Origin: an uncultured Christensenella sp.
GTDB lineage: Bacteria > Bacillota > Clostridia > Christensenellales > UBA1242
Reading direction: 5' to 3'
Assembly (NCBI GenBank): GCA_910584815.1
Contig: CAJUBT010000016.1
Span: 1-19,471 of the forward strand
Length of the DNA: 19,471 nt
The position numbers were made by a program, and so were the translations under genes. Below are positions 1 to 7,297 of the stretch, in pieces (position 1 is the first letter of the stretch; every line of letters starts with the position of its first letter). Below the pieces are notes generated by a model that saw only the letters and a list, made by a program, of their open reading frames with translations, had not been told where the DNA came from and ran no database searches.

Positions 1-173
1 ATAATGAAAGGTTGTTATTTAAAATAGCCCCTACAAATGAAAAATATAATATGAATAAAGTAATTCCATATCAGGGTGCTAAACCTATGTACATATGTGA
101 AGATGTTAATAACACAGCACTTTTAAAACAAATTGTTGATGATACTTGCTTATTTTTCGGCAATAAAAAGTAG
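1..173 (+). CDS. C-terminal part of an unrecognised protein
   Basis: An open frame enters from the left edge (first complete codon at base 3) and ends at TAG 171-173, giving 56 residues that begin NERLLFKIAP and end CLFFGNKK. It contains the motif IPYQGAKPMYICEDVNN and no transmembrane stretch. Codon use (AAA, GAA, TTA, AAT) matches the neighbouring real genes, so it is probably the end of a genuine gene rather than chance. I do not recognise the family. No strong terminator follows; there is only a short AGAATTT/AAATTCT inverted repeat at 180-186 and 205-211 without a clear T-run. Confidence 0.55.
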   Translation, partial: NERLLFKIAPTNEKYNMNKVIPYQGAKPMYICEDVNNTALLKQIVDDTCLFFGNKK

Positions 174-287
174 AATTTAAGAATTTATAAAATATTAAAA
201 AATAAAATTCTCTTTAAAATTTTTATATTAGTTTCAAAATTTAAAAATACAATTAATTAGTTTAAACCTTAAAAAGGAAAAAAAATT

Positions 288-719
288 ATGAGTGAAAGAT
301 TTAATGTTTATGCAACTATTGGGCTTATTTTGCTTTATAAGGGTAAAGTATTACTTATGAAGCGTTGTAACACAGGCTATATGGATGGAAAGTATGCCCT
401 TATTTCTGGACATTTAGAAGGTGGAGAAAGTTTAAAAAAAGCTATGGTTAGAGAGGCGAAGGAAGAAATAAATGTTGATGTTAAGGAAAGTGACTTAAAC
501 TACGCGTGTGTTATTAGAAGAGGAGATAACAATAATTATTTTAATTTTTACCTTTCTTGTCAGAATTTTAAAGGAGACATAAAAAACAACGAACCTGAAA
601 AATGCGAGGAAATAAAATGGTTCGATTTAAACGCTTTACCACAAGAAATGATACCTAACGATAGAAAGGCAATATTTAATTTTGTACATAATGTTAGTTT
701 TGAAGAATACAATTTTTAA
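288..719 (+). CDS. Nudix hydrolase (MutT-like)
   Basis: A 143-residue protein, a typical length for a single-domain Nudix enzyme. The Nudix box spans residues 41-63: G41, E47, R55-E56, then E59-E60. It fits GX5EX7REUXEEXGU except that the last glycine is Asn62. REXXEE binds the catalytic Mg2+ in this family, which hydrolyses nucleoside diphosphates linked to another group X. The substrate (oxidised dNTP, NDP-sugar, other) cannot be told from the box. The beta-strand 'GLILLYKGKVLLMKR' before it is normal for the fold. The start has AAAGGA about 10 bases upstream (273-278). Only 30 bases separate it from the acetyltransferase gene at 750, so the two are probably co-transcribed; Nudix and GNAT pairs are common in Bacillota and often poorly characterised. 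Confidence 0.9.
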   Translation: MSERFNVYATIGLILLYKGKVLLMKRCNTGYMDGKYALISGHLEGGESLKKAMVREAKEEINVDVKESDLNYACVIRRGDNNNYFNFYLSCQNFKGDIKNNEPEKCEEIKWFDLNALPQEMIPNDRKAIFNFVHNVSFEEYNF

Positions 720-749
720 TTGAATAAATTTTAATAAGGTGAAAGCATA

Positions 750-1259
750 ATGTTATATTTAAAACAAATTAATTTAGAAGATGCAGATAAAGAGTTTGAG
801 GCTATTAAAAAAATTCCTGAAAACGAAAATGGTTTAGAAAATAAATATTTTAATTGTAATTTTAAGGAATTTAAAGATACTATTATTCCAACTTTAATTA
901 ATAATTCTAAAGGCGTAAATTTACCTGAAGGGTATGTGCCTTGTACTTGGTATTTTTTATGGAAAGATAACAACATAGTGGGGCTTTTTAAATTAAGGCA
1001 TTATTTAACAGAAGAATTAAAAAATGGTTCAGGGCATATAGGCTATGCAATTTTAAATGACTATAGAGGAAAAGGCTATGCAAGTGCTGGGTTAAAATTG
1101 TTAATAGACCTTTGTAAAACCATTATAAAGGAAGATGAAATTTATTTCAGCGTAAGGAAAACGAATATAGCATCCTTAAAAGTTCAATTAAAAAATGGGG
1201 CAACGATAGTTAATGAAAATGACGACCATTTTTATACAAGAATTCCAATAAAAAAATAA
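750..1259 (+). CDS. GNAT-family N-acetyltransferase
   Basis: A 169-residue soluble protein. The acetyl-CoA binding signature is the stretch GHIGYAILNDYRGKGYASAG (about residues 98-117): the beta4 strand is followed by the R/Q-x-x-G-x-G/A motif as RGKGYA. After it come helix alpha3 (LLIDLCKTI) and the C-terminal 'SVRKTNIASLKVQLKNGA', which matches the 'N..S..v..k.GF' segment of GNAT enzymes. The acceptor is unknown; overall shape suggests the predicted acetyltransferase group around COG3981. The ribosome site AAGGTGA (737-743) sits 6 bases before ATG. It is the second gene of a likely two-gene unit with the Nudix hydrolase. An imperfect hairpin region follows the stop. Confidence 0.85.
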   Translation: MLYLKQINLEDADKEFEAIKKIPENENGLENKYFNCNFKEFKDTIIPTLINNSKGVNLPEGYVPCTWYFLWKDNNIVGLFKLRHYLTEELKNGSGHIGYAILNDYRGKGYASAGLKLLIDLCKTIIKEDEIYFSVRKTNIASLKVQLKNGATIVNENDDHFYTRIPIKK

Positions 1260-1277
1260 CAAAAAAAATAATTATTT

Positions 1278-1322
1278 TAATTTCTTAAAAGTTATACTTT
1301 TAATTTTTAGTTTAAGAAATTA
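1278..1322 (+). repeat. Inverted repeat, possible weak terminator
   Basis: Perfect 12-bp arms TAATTTCTTAAA (1278-1289) and TTTAAGAAATTA (1311-1322) enclose a 21-base loop that itself contains AAAAG...CTTTT. It lies just after the acetyltransferase stop. There is no GC clamp and no long T-run after it, so a terminator role is uncertain; arms this AT-rich can arise by chance. Confidence 0.35.
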
Positions 1323-1467
1323 TTGTAAATATAATTAAATTAATATAAATGTTTCTTTTTTAATTTTTAAATATTTATGTAATTTAATAAATATTAAAGT
1401 TTATTTATACTACATTATTATTTATTTAAAAAAGCTATTATTAACTTTATGTGGAGGATAGAAAAAA

Positions 1468-2046
1468 ATGAAAACTATTGTATTAGCAAGTAATAATAAT
1501 CATAAAATAAAAGAGTTTAGGGAAATTTTAAAAAATTATGAAGTGCTAAGTTTAAGAGATATTAATTTTACAGATGAAATTGATGAAACAGGAAAAACAT
1601 TTGAAGAAAATGCTATTATTAAAGCAAAAACAATTAGTGAATATTTAAATTCAAAAAAGTTGAATTATATTGTAATAGCCGATGATTCTGGGTTAAGTGT
1701 AGAAGCACTAAATGGTGCTCCAGGAGTTTATAGTGCAAGATATGCTGGCAATCATAATGATAAAGCCAATAGAGATAAATTACTTAACGAGTTGGTTGGT
1801 AAAGATAGAAAAGCAAATTTTACTTGTGCAATAGCAGTTTGTTACCCTAATGGTAATTGCAAAACCTATGTAGGAAAAACATATGGTGAAATTGCAAATT
1901 GTGAACTTGGGAAAACCGATTTTGGTTACGATTGCATTTTTTATTCTTCCGATTTGCAAAAAACTTTTGGAGAGGCTTCAGAGGAAGAAAAAAATGCAGT
2001 TTCTCATAGAGGTAGGGCAATACAAGAAATGTTAAAGGATTTTTAA
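1468..2046 (+). CDS. rdgB: Non-canonical purine NTP pyrophosphatase (RdgB/HAM1)
   Basis: This 192-residue protein has the usual length of RdgB/HAM1/YsnA enzymes, which hydrolyse ITP, dITP and XTP to the monophosphate plus pyrophosphate and so keep deaminated purines out of DNA and RNA. Family motifs are present in order: SNNNHK at residues 8-13 (phosphate binding), E40 with TGKTFEENA at 41-49, ADDSGL at 71-76 (metal-binding DDSGL), GAPGVYSARYAG at 83-94, FGYD and the C-terminal SHRGRA that contacts the purine. A strong ribosome site GGAGGA (1453-1458) precedes ATG. The gene is followed after 28 bases by the DUF3781-like gene and probably shares its transcript. Nothing is missing from the active site. 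Confidence 0.95.
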   Translation: MKTIVLASNNNHKIKEFREILKNYEVLSLRDINFTDEIDETGKTFEENAIIKAKTISEYLNSKKLNYIVIADDSGLSVEALNGAPGVYSARYAGNHNDKANRDKLLNELVGKDRKANFTCAIAVCYPNGNCKTYVGKTYGEIANCELGKTDFGYDCIFYSSDLQKTFGEASEEEKNAVSHRGRAIQEMLKDF

Positions 2047-2074
2047 TTTATTATTACTAATTGAAAGGCAGAGA

Positions 2075-2320
2075 ATGGAAAGAAAAGAATTAATAGATAA
2101 TGTTAATAAAATTCATACAACAGAAATGGGAGTGGAAAGAATTAAAAAAAATTTAAAATTAAACACAGAATGTGATGTTGTTGATTATTGTAGAAATAAA
2201 ATTTTAGACAGTAATTGCCATATTTATAAACAGGGTAAAAACTGGTATTGTGAAATTGATAACATAAAAATTATTGTTAATAGTTTTAGTTATACTATAA
2301 TAACTGCACACATATTTTAA
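2075..2320 (+). CDS. DUF3781-like small protein
   Basis: An 81-residue protein of unknown function. The stretches ELIDNVNKIHTTEMGVERIK, 'CDVVDYCRNKI' and the C-terminal NSFSYTIITAH match what I remember of the DUF3781 family in Clostridia and other Bacillota; no search was run. It has no signal peptide or membrane segment and looks like a small single-domain cytoplasmic protein. A GAAAGGCAG ribosome site lies about 10 bases before ATG. It follows rdgB by 28 bases, with a strong terminator about 65 bases downstream, so it is probably the last gene of a two-gene unit. Confidence 0.75.
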   Translation: MERKELIDNVNKIHTTEMGVERIKKNLKLNTECDVVDYCRNKILDSNCHIYKQGKNWYCEIDNIKIIVNSFSYTIITAHIF

Positions 2321-2384
2321 TTTTATATGTATTGTTTTGAAAAATAATTTAAATTAAAATTATAAAAATTTAAAGATTAAATAT

Positions 2385-2424
2385 AAAAAAAGTATATTGT
2401 TTCAATTGCAATATACTTTTTTTT
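2385..2424. terminator. Bidirectional Rho-independent terminator
   Basis: Stem GTATATTG (2392-2399) pairs with CAATATAC (2409-2416), extended by an A-run at 2385-2391 and an 8-T run at 2417-2424; the loop is 9 bases. It lies between the convergent DUF3781-like gene (plus) and glmS (minus), with U-runs on both strands, so it can stop both. Confidence 0.85.
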
Positions 2425-2540
2425 AAAATTAAGGTTTAATTTCATAAAAAATTAAAAGTTAATAATTTTTTTATTTTAATATAGTTATTTAATGTATTAA
2501 TAATTTAAATTTAAAAATCTTTTAAGTTTTTTAATTTAAA

Positions 2541-4469
2541 TTATTCTACAGTAACACTTTTTGCAAGATTCCTTGGTTTATCTGGGTTGAGTTTGCGTTT
2601 TAAGCAAACAAGATAGGCTAAAACTTGAAATGCTACTATGCTGGAAAGTGGAGCTAAATTTTCATCAACCTTTGGTAACTGTAAAATATGCTTAAAATCT
2701 TTTTTAACCTCATTTTCTAATTCAAATTGAGAAGCGAAAATTAAATTGGCACCACGGGCTTTAGCTTCGTAAGCCCCATTAAGAGTTTTTTCAAGTAAAT
2801 CTCTTTTTGTTGCAATTACAAAAAGATAAGAACTTTCATCAATTAGTGCTAAAAATCCGTGTTTTAGTTCGCCAGCAGGGTAAGCGTTAGAATTTATGTA
2901 GGTTATTTCTTTTAACTTTAGGCTTGCTTCTTCGCAAGTTATATAGTCGTAATCTCTGCCAATAAAAAAGGCAGTTTGTTTTTTTGAAATTTCATCTACA
3001 AGAGTTATAAAATCTTGTTTTGTAGGAATTATAATTTGGTCTGATAGCTTTTGTAAATTTTCTAAAAAGTTTATATTTTTATTTAAAAGTTCGTTACTTA
3101 ATTTGCTTGCAATTAAATATAAAACAGCAACTTGTGCAACATATGCTTTTGTGGAAGCAACGGCAATTTCTGTGCCTGCGCAAAGTGGCATTGTTATTTT
3201 TGCAAGTTTTGCTAGTGTAGAATATTCAACATTAGTTAGTGCTAAGGTTGTGCAACCCTTTTTATTTGCTTCTTCGCAAACAGCAATGGTATCGGCAGTT
3301 TCTCCGCTTTGGCTAACTAAAATTACAAGGGTTTTATTGTCTATAATGGGGTTAGCATATCTAAACTCGCTTGCAACACTTGTGCTAGCATCAATACGTG
3401 CAAGGTCTTGTAAATATCTTGCCCCTATTAACCCCGCGTGGTAAGCTGTTCCACAGCCAATTAACACAACTTTATTAAATTTTTTTATAAAAACTTTGTC
3501 TAATATATCTAGGTAATTATTGGTAGAATACCTTTTAACAATATTTTTTAAAACATCGGGTATTTCGTTAATTTCTTTTTGCATAAAATGTTTATAACTA
3601 GTTTTTGTTTTGGTTTGATTTAAATTTTCTAACTTTTCTGCAGTTTTTTCTATAACTTCATTTTTTAAGTTATAAAACTCTATTTTATTGCCAGTGCATA
3701 AACAAAATTCATTATCGTTTAAACTATAATATTCCTTTGTTTTGCCAGCAAAGCAAATGGGGTCGCTAGCCACAACAATAGTCTTTTTGCTTTTTGCCAC
3801 ATATAGTGGGCTTTTTTTTCTTGCTAAAAACAAAGTATTTTTAAAATTTTTGTTAAGTGCGGCAAGTGCGTAACTGCCTTTAAGTTTTTTACAAGTTTCT
3901 ATAAGTGGGGTAATAGTAGGTAGTTTATTATCTTGGTCGGTGTTTAATTGAAGTAAATTTACAACAATTTCACTATCTGTTTTGCTTTTAAATGTAAACT
4001 TATTGTTAATTAATTCTTCTTTTAATTCCTGAAAGTTTTCAATTATGCCATTATGCACAATTGCCCATTCGTTGTTATTTGATAGGTGAGGGTGTGCATT
4101 TTGAGTGGTAGCCTCTCCGTGAGTTGCCCACCTTGTATGCCCAATTCCGCAAGTAGAATTAACATCATCAGCTTCATTTAATTCGTTAATAGTTTCAATT
4201 TGTTTTTGTAACTCTTCTGTGTTAAAATCATCTTTAACTAAAAATTTGTTTTTAGGTATTTTATTACTGTTTTTAAGTAATTGCTCTAAACTGTTCAATT
4301 TTCCTTTTGTTTTTGTAACATCTATTTTACAAGTTAAACTATTTTGTTGGTTTTGCTTTATAACCGCTATGCCTGCGGAATCGTAACCTCTATAATCTAA
4401 ATGTTTTAACATATCAACTAAAATTTTTTCTTGCTTACCACTTCCTATGTAACCTACAATTCCACACAT
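2541..4469 (-). CDS. glmS: Glutamine-fructose-6-phosphate aminotransferase (GlcN-6-P synthase)
   Basis: GlmS converts fructose-6-P plus glutamine to glucosamine-6-P, the entry step to UDP-GlcNAc and the cell wall. The protein starts MCGIVGYIG, so Cys2 is the N-terminal nucleophile of the glutaminase domain. GIGHTRWATHGE (about residues 108-119), HPHLS and VHNGIIEN follow. Two SIS (sugar isomerase) domains occupy the second half, with IGCGTAYHAG, SQSGETADT, EIAVASTKAY and ELKHG; it ends with the conserved DKPRNLAKSVTVE. At 642 residues it is longer than the usual roughly 600: about 34 extra, charged residues sit at about 68-104 just before GIGHTRW. The ribosome site GAAAGGA lies 8-10 bases before ATG. 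It is downstream of glmM on the same strand but separated by 203 bases. I see no glmS ribozyme in that gap. Confidence 0.97.
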   Translation of the reverse strand: MCGIVGYIGSGKQEKILVDMLKHLDYRGYDSAGIAVIKQNQQNSLTCKIDVTKTKGKLNSLEQLLKNSNKIPKNKFLVKDDFNTEELQKQIETINELNEADDVNSTCGIGHTRWATHGEATTQNAHPHLSNNNEWAIVHNGIIENFQELKEELINNKFTFKSKTDSEIVVNLLQLNTDQDNKLPTITPLIETCKKLKGSYALAALNKNFKNTLFLARKKSPLYVAKSKKTIVVASDPICFAGKTKEYYSLNDNEFCLCTGNKIEFYNLKNEVIEKTAEKLENLNQTKTKTSYKHFMQKEINEIPDVLKNIVKRYSTNNYLDILDKVFIKKFNKVVLIGCGTAYHAGLIGARYLQDLARIDASTSVASEFRYANPIIDNKTLVILVSQSGETADTIAVCEEANKKGCTTLALTNVEYSTLAKLAKITMPLCAGTEIAVASTKAYVAQVAVLYLIASKLSNELLNKNINFLENLQKLSDQIIIPTKQDFITLVDEISKKQTAFFIGRDYDYITCEEASLKLKEITYINSNAYPAGELKHGFLALIDESSYLFVIATKRDLLEKTLNGAYEAKARGANLIFASQFELENEVKKDFKHILQLPKVDENLAPLSSIVAFQVLAYLVCLKRKLNPDKPRNLAKSVTVE

Positions 4470-4672
4470 ATATTAATTTCCTTTCAAAATATATTTTTTT
4501 ATACTAAAATTAATTAACAATTTAATAAAATAGTTTTTATAAAACATAACAAATAATATTAATTTTAAAATACCATTTTGTTAAATTACTTTCATTAATT
4601 TTAATACAATAATAATGTAATTTATGATTATTATTTTTGATTTATTATTAAACTAAAAAATTAAAACCATTA

Positions 4673-5992
4673 TCATTCTTCTTTTGAAATTTCACTAACA
4701 ACTTTTTCAATACTTTTAGCCACTTTGTTTGCAGTTTCTAAATTTTCACTTTCAACCATAATTCTAATCTTGGGTTCAGTGCCAGAAACTCTAACCATAA
4801 TTCTTGCATTTTTGTTTAATGTCTTTTGTTCCTCAATTATATTTATTAGTTTTTCGCTATTAATAACACGCATTTTATCTTTTGTTACATAGTCTATGTT
4901 AACTTGCTCGTAAAGGGTAACATCACCAAGTAGGTTAGCAAGAGTAGTGTTTTGTGCTTTACATATTTCAGCAAGTTTAACTGCGGTAAGAAGACCATCT
5001 CCCGTTGAAGTATAATCTCTAATAATTATATGTCCACTTTTTTCTCCGCCTAAAGACAAACCATTTTGTTCAATTTTTTGCGAAACATATTTATCGCCAA
5101 TGTCTGTTCGTATTAGTGTTAACCCTAATTTATTTAGTGCTTTTTCTATGCCCATATTTGTGTGTTGTGTGCCAACAACAGTGTTGTTTTTTAGGCTTCC
5201 ATTTTGTTGCATATATTTTGCTAAAATATAAATAATTAAGTCTCCGTCAAGTAGTTTTCCTGATTCGTCGCAAGCTATAATTCTGTCTCCATCACCATCA
5301 AAAGCAAACCCCATATCAGCCCCAGAATTTAAAACTTTTTTAACAAGTTTATTAGGGTGAAGAGAACCACAATCTTCATTAATTTTAAAGCCATCATTAT
5401 TGCAATTTATTTTAATTACTTGTGCACCTAAATTTTTAAAAACTTTTGGTGCAACATTAAATAAAGCCCCATTGCTAGCATCTAACACAATTTTTAAGTC
5501 ACTTAATTTGGTTTTACACGCATTAACTGCGTGTTTTACATATTCATCCACTAAATTAAACTGTTGATTATATCTGCCAATTTTGTGGGTTGGAAGGTTA
5601 ACTTTGGTTACAAATTTTTTTTCTAAATTTTCTTCTCTTTGGTCGCCAAGTTTTAACCCTTTTTCATCAAAAATTTTAATTCCGTTATACTCCATTTTAT
5701 TATGTGAAGCACTTATAACCACACCAAAATCTGCCCCAATTTTTTTTGTTATATAGGCTATGCTAGGGGTAGGGCAAATGCCCAAGTCTATTACATTTGC
5801 ACCTGCACTCATAGCCCCACTACTAAAGGAACAAGTTAAAAATTCGCCACTTAATCTGGTGTCTCTTCCAATAACAATTAAACTTTTAGGTTTTAAGGAA
5901 CCAAGTGCATTGCCACAACTATTGCTAAGAAATTCAGTTAATTCACTGTTTACAATACCTCTAATTCCATCTGTTCCAAAAAATACTCCCAT
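4673..5992 (-). CDS. glmM: Phosphoglucosamine mutase
   Basis: GlmM interconverts glucosamine-6-P and glucosamine-1-P through a phosphoserine enzyme. The 439-residue length and motif order are typical: FGTDGIRG at residues 5-12, SASHN at 94-98 with Ser96 as the phosphorylated serine, the metal-binding loop DGDGDR at 232-237, GGEKSGH for sugar specificity, and RVSGTEPKIRI near the C-terminus for the phosphate. One oddity is SASHNK where SASHNP is usual. The ribosome site AAAAGGA precedes ATG. The stop is TGA immediately followed by TAA, the only TGA stop I saw here. The gene lies between the glmU-like gene and glmS on the same strand, with gaps of more than 200 bases on either side, so the three may be separate transcripts despite being pathway neighbours. 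Confidence 0.97.
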   Translation of the reverse strand: MGVFFGTDGIRGIVNSELTEFLSNSCGNALGSLKPKSLIVIGRDTRLSGEFLTCSFSSGAMSAGANVIDLGICPTPSIAYITKKIGADFGVVISASHNKMEYNGIKIFDEKGLKLGDQREENLEKKFVTKVNLPTHKIGRYNQQFNLVDEYVKHAVNACKTKLSDLKIVLDASNGALFNVAPKVFKNLGAQVIKINCNNDGFKINEDCGSLHPNKLVKKVLNSGADMGFAFDGDGDRIIACDESGKLLDGDLIIYILAKYMQQNGSLKNNTVVGTQHTNMGIEKALNKLGLTLIRTDIGDKYVSQKIEQNGLSLGGEKSGHIIIRDYTSTGDGLLTAVKLAEICKAQNTTLANLLGDVTLYEQVNIDYVTKDKMRVINSEKLINIIEEQKTLNKNARIMVRVSGTEPKIRIMVESENLETANKVAKSIEKVVSEISKEE

Positions 5993-6033
5993 TTGTTTTT
6001 TCCTTTTAATGTTATAAATAATTATTTCTTTTT

Positions 6034-6054
6034 AACAATAAGTTTTTTATTGTT
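6034..6054. repeat. Short hairpin upstream of glmM
   Basis: AACAATAA (6034-6041) and TTATTGTT (6047-6054) form an 8-bp stem in the untranslated region before glmM. The rest of the 227-base gap is AT-rich with no recognisable riboswitch. Function unknown; it may be chance. Confidence 0.25.
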
Positions 6055-6219
6055 TGTTAAAATATATAATAATAATTTAAATAGCTTTTTATTTTGTATT
6101 TTTATTTAACCAGTTTTATGAAACACATTTTAAAAATTATAATTAAATTTATTTAAGAATAATAAAATTAAAATTGTAACAAATTATAAATTTAAAGTTT
6201 TTAATTTATAAGTATGTAT

Positions 6220-6873
6220 TTATTTTTTCTTTAAATAATTTGTTGCTCTGTTTGGTTTAATTGTTTCACGCACTCTTGCAATAACAAAATCGTTTTCTTT
6301 TGTGTCAACAGTTAAAGTTGAACCTGCACATATATAACTATTATCGGCAACATTAACTGGGGCAATTATGTTGGCGTTGCTACCTATAAAGCAGTTTTTG
6401 CCAATTTTGGTTTTTTGTTTTTGCGTGCCATTGTAGTTAACAAAAATTGCACCACAACCAATGTTACAGTTTTCATCAACTTCGGCATCTCCCACATAGG
6501 CTAAATGGCTTGCTTTTGTGCCTGCGTTAAGAGTGGAATTTTTAATTTCAACAAAATTACCAATTTTGCAATTTTCGCCAATAGTGCTGTTAGGTCTTAA
6601 ATGAGCAAAGGGTCCAATGGTAGCGTTATTTTTAATTTCACTATCTTCTAATTTACTAAAAGATATTTTAACATTACTTCCAATTTTGCAATTTTCAATT
6701 ATATTAAAAGGCAACAGGGTTACACCATCAGCTAAAGTGGTGTTACCAAGAATGTAGTTATTAGGATAAATGGTTACATTTTTACCGATTTTTACAGTAC
6801 TTTCAATATATGTATTTTTTGGGCCTAAAATAATAACATCTTTAAGGTTATTTAAATTAATAAATTTATTCAT
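6220..6873 (-). CDS. GlmU-type glucosamine-1-P acetyltransferase, beta-helix domain only
   Basis: A 217-residue protein made almost wholly of left-handed beta-helix hexapeptide repeats (IG.N..I, IGENCKIGNFVEIKNS and similar). It matches the C-terminal half of GlmU, which acetylates GlcN-1-P with acetyl-CoA to GlcNAc-1-P. Acetyltransferase landmarks are kept: HLRPNS (Arg for substrate), NFVEIKNS (Lys), KASHLAYVGDAEV (catalytic His and Tyr), then VNYNG (Asn-Tyr pair) and IGSNANIIAPV. The usual GAGTITCNYDG is altered to GCGAIFVNYNG. The N-terminal nucleotidyltransferase half (about 230 residues, LAAGxGTRM...) is absent: the protein begins at the linker 'VIILGPKNTYIE', has its own AGGAAG ribosome site, and no remnant is visible in the 424 bases upstream. 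The uridyltransferase step must be encoded elsewhere. It might instead act on another amino sugar, though glmM and glmS next door favour this role. Confidence 0.88.
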   Translation of the reverse strand: MNKFINLNNLKDVIILGPKNTYIESTVKIGKNVTIYPNNYILGNTTLADGVTLLPFNIIENCKIGSNVKISFSKLEDSEIKNNATIGPFAHLRPNSTIGENCKIGNFVEIKNSTLNAGTKASHLAYVGDAEVDENCNIGCGAIFVNYNGTQKQKTKIGKNCFIGSNANIIAPVNVADNSYICAGSTLTVDTKENDFVIARVRETIKPNRATNYLKKK

Positions 6874-7297
6874 ATTTACTTCCTAGTATTATATTTAAAA
6901 ATTTAACATTTTGCGACAATAAAAGATTAAAACTTAAATTTTTAAAAGTCAAACTGATACAATAAATTTATGCTATATGGCACATTAATGTTTCAATTAA
7001 TATATATATTTAAATTTGCAATAATTAAATGTTAATAAAAACAAACACATTTAATAAATAGGCTTTGAAAAATAATGAAAGGTGTGATATTATTAAAACA
7101 TAAGAAATTTATTAAATGTTTAGAATAATTTCAACCTTGTTAAAGTTTTTTATTTTCGCATTAAGGCTTAGGTTAAAATAATAAAGTTAAAATTAATTAT
7201 TTTTTATAACAGATTTAATGGGTTCGTTTATAGAATTTAAAATTTTAATTTAGTTTTATTAAATATATAAGTTAAAAGAAAAATTTGGGAGGGAAGT
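6874..7297. other. Divergent intergenic region, glmU-like / fhs
   Basis: 424 bases without a gene. It holds the fhs promoter (7065-7093) and a leader of about 200 bases, plus the glmU-like ribosome site on the minus strand. I looked for THF, ZTP, purine and glycine riboswitch cores and saw none; GC content is too low for the usual conserved stems. An ATTATA (6888-6893) could be a minus-strand -10 but lies too close to the start codon. Confidence 0.5.
7065..7093 (+). promoter_or_regulatory. Sigma-A promoter for fhs
   Basis: TTGAAA (7065-7070), a 17-base spacer, then TATTAT (7088-7093) with an extended -10 TG at 7085-7086. Start of transcription is expected near 7100, giving a leader of about 200 bases before fhs. 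Confidence 0.65.

Noticed and set aside
731..976. Minus-strand frame overlapping the GNAT gene
   Set aside because: Antisense to a gene with clear family motifs; no recognisable domain or ribosome site.
3103..3444. Plus-strand frame inside glmS
   Set aside because: Antisense shadow of the SIS domains of glmS.
5760..6017. Plus-strand frame inside and beyond glmM
   Set aside because: Antisense to the glmM N-terminus; no family motif.
6184..6211. TTATAAATT / AATTTATAA hairpin as terminator of the glmU-like gene
   Set aside because: Nine A/T-only pairs with no U-run on the minus strand; easily chance in this composition.
7100..7297. THF, ZTP or purine riboswitch in the fhs leader
   Set aside because: None of the conserved core sequences could be found by eye; the leader is almost entirely A/T.
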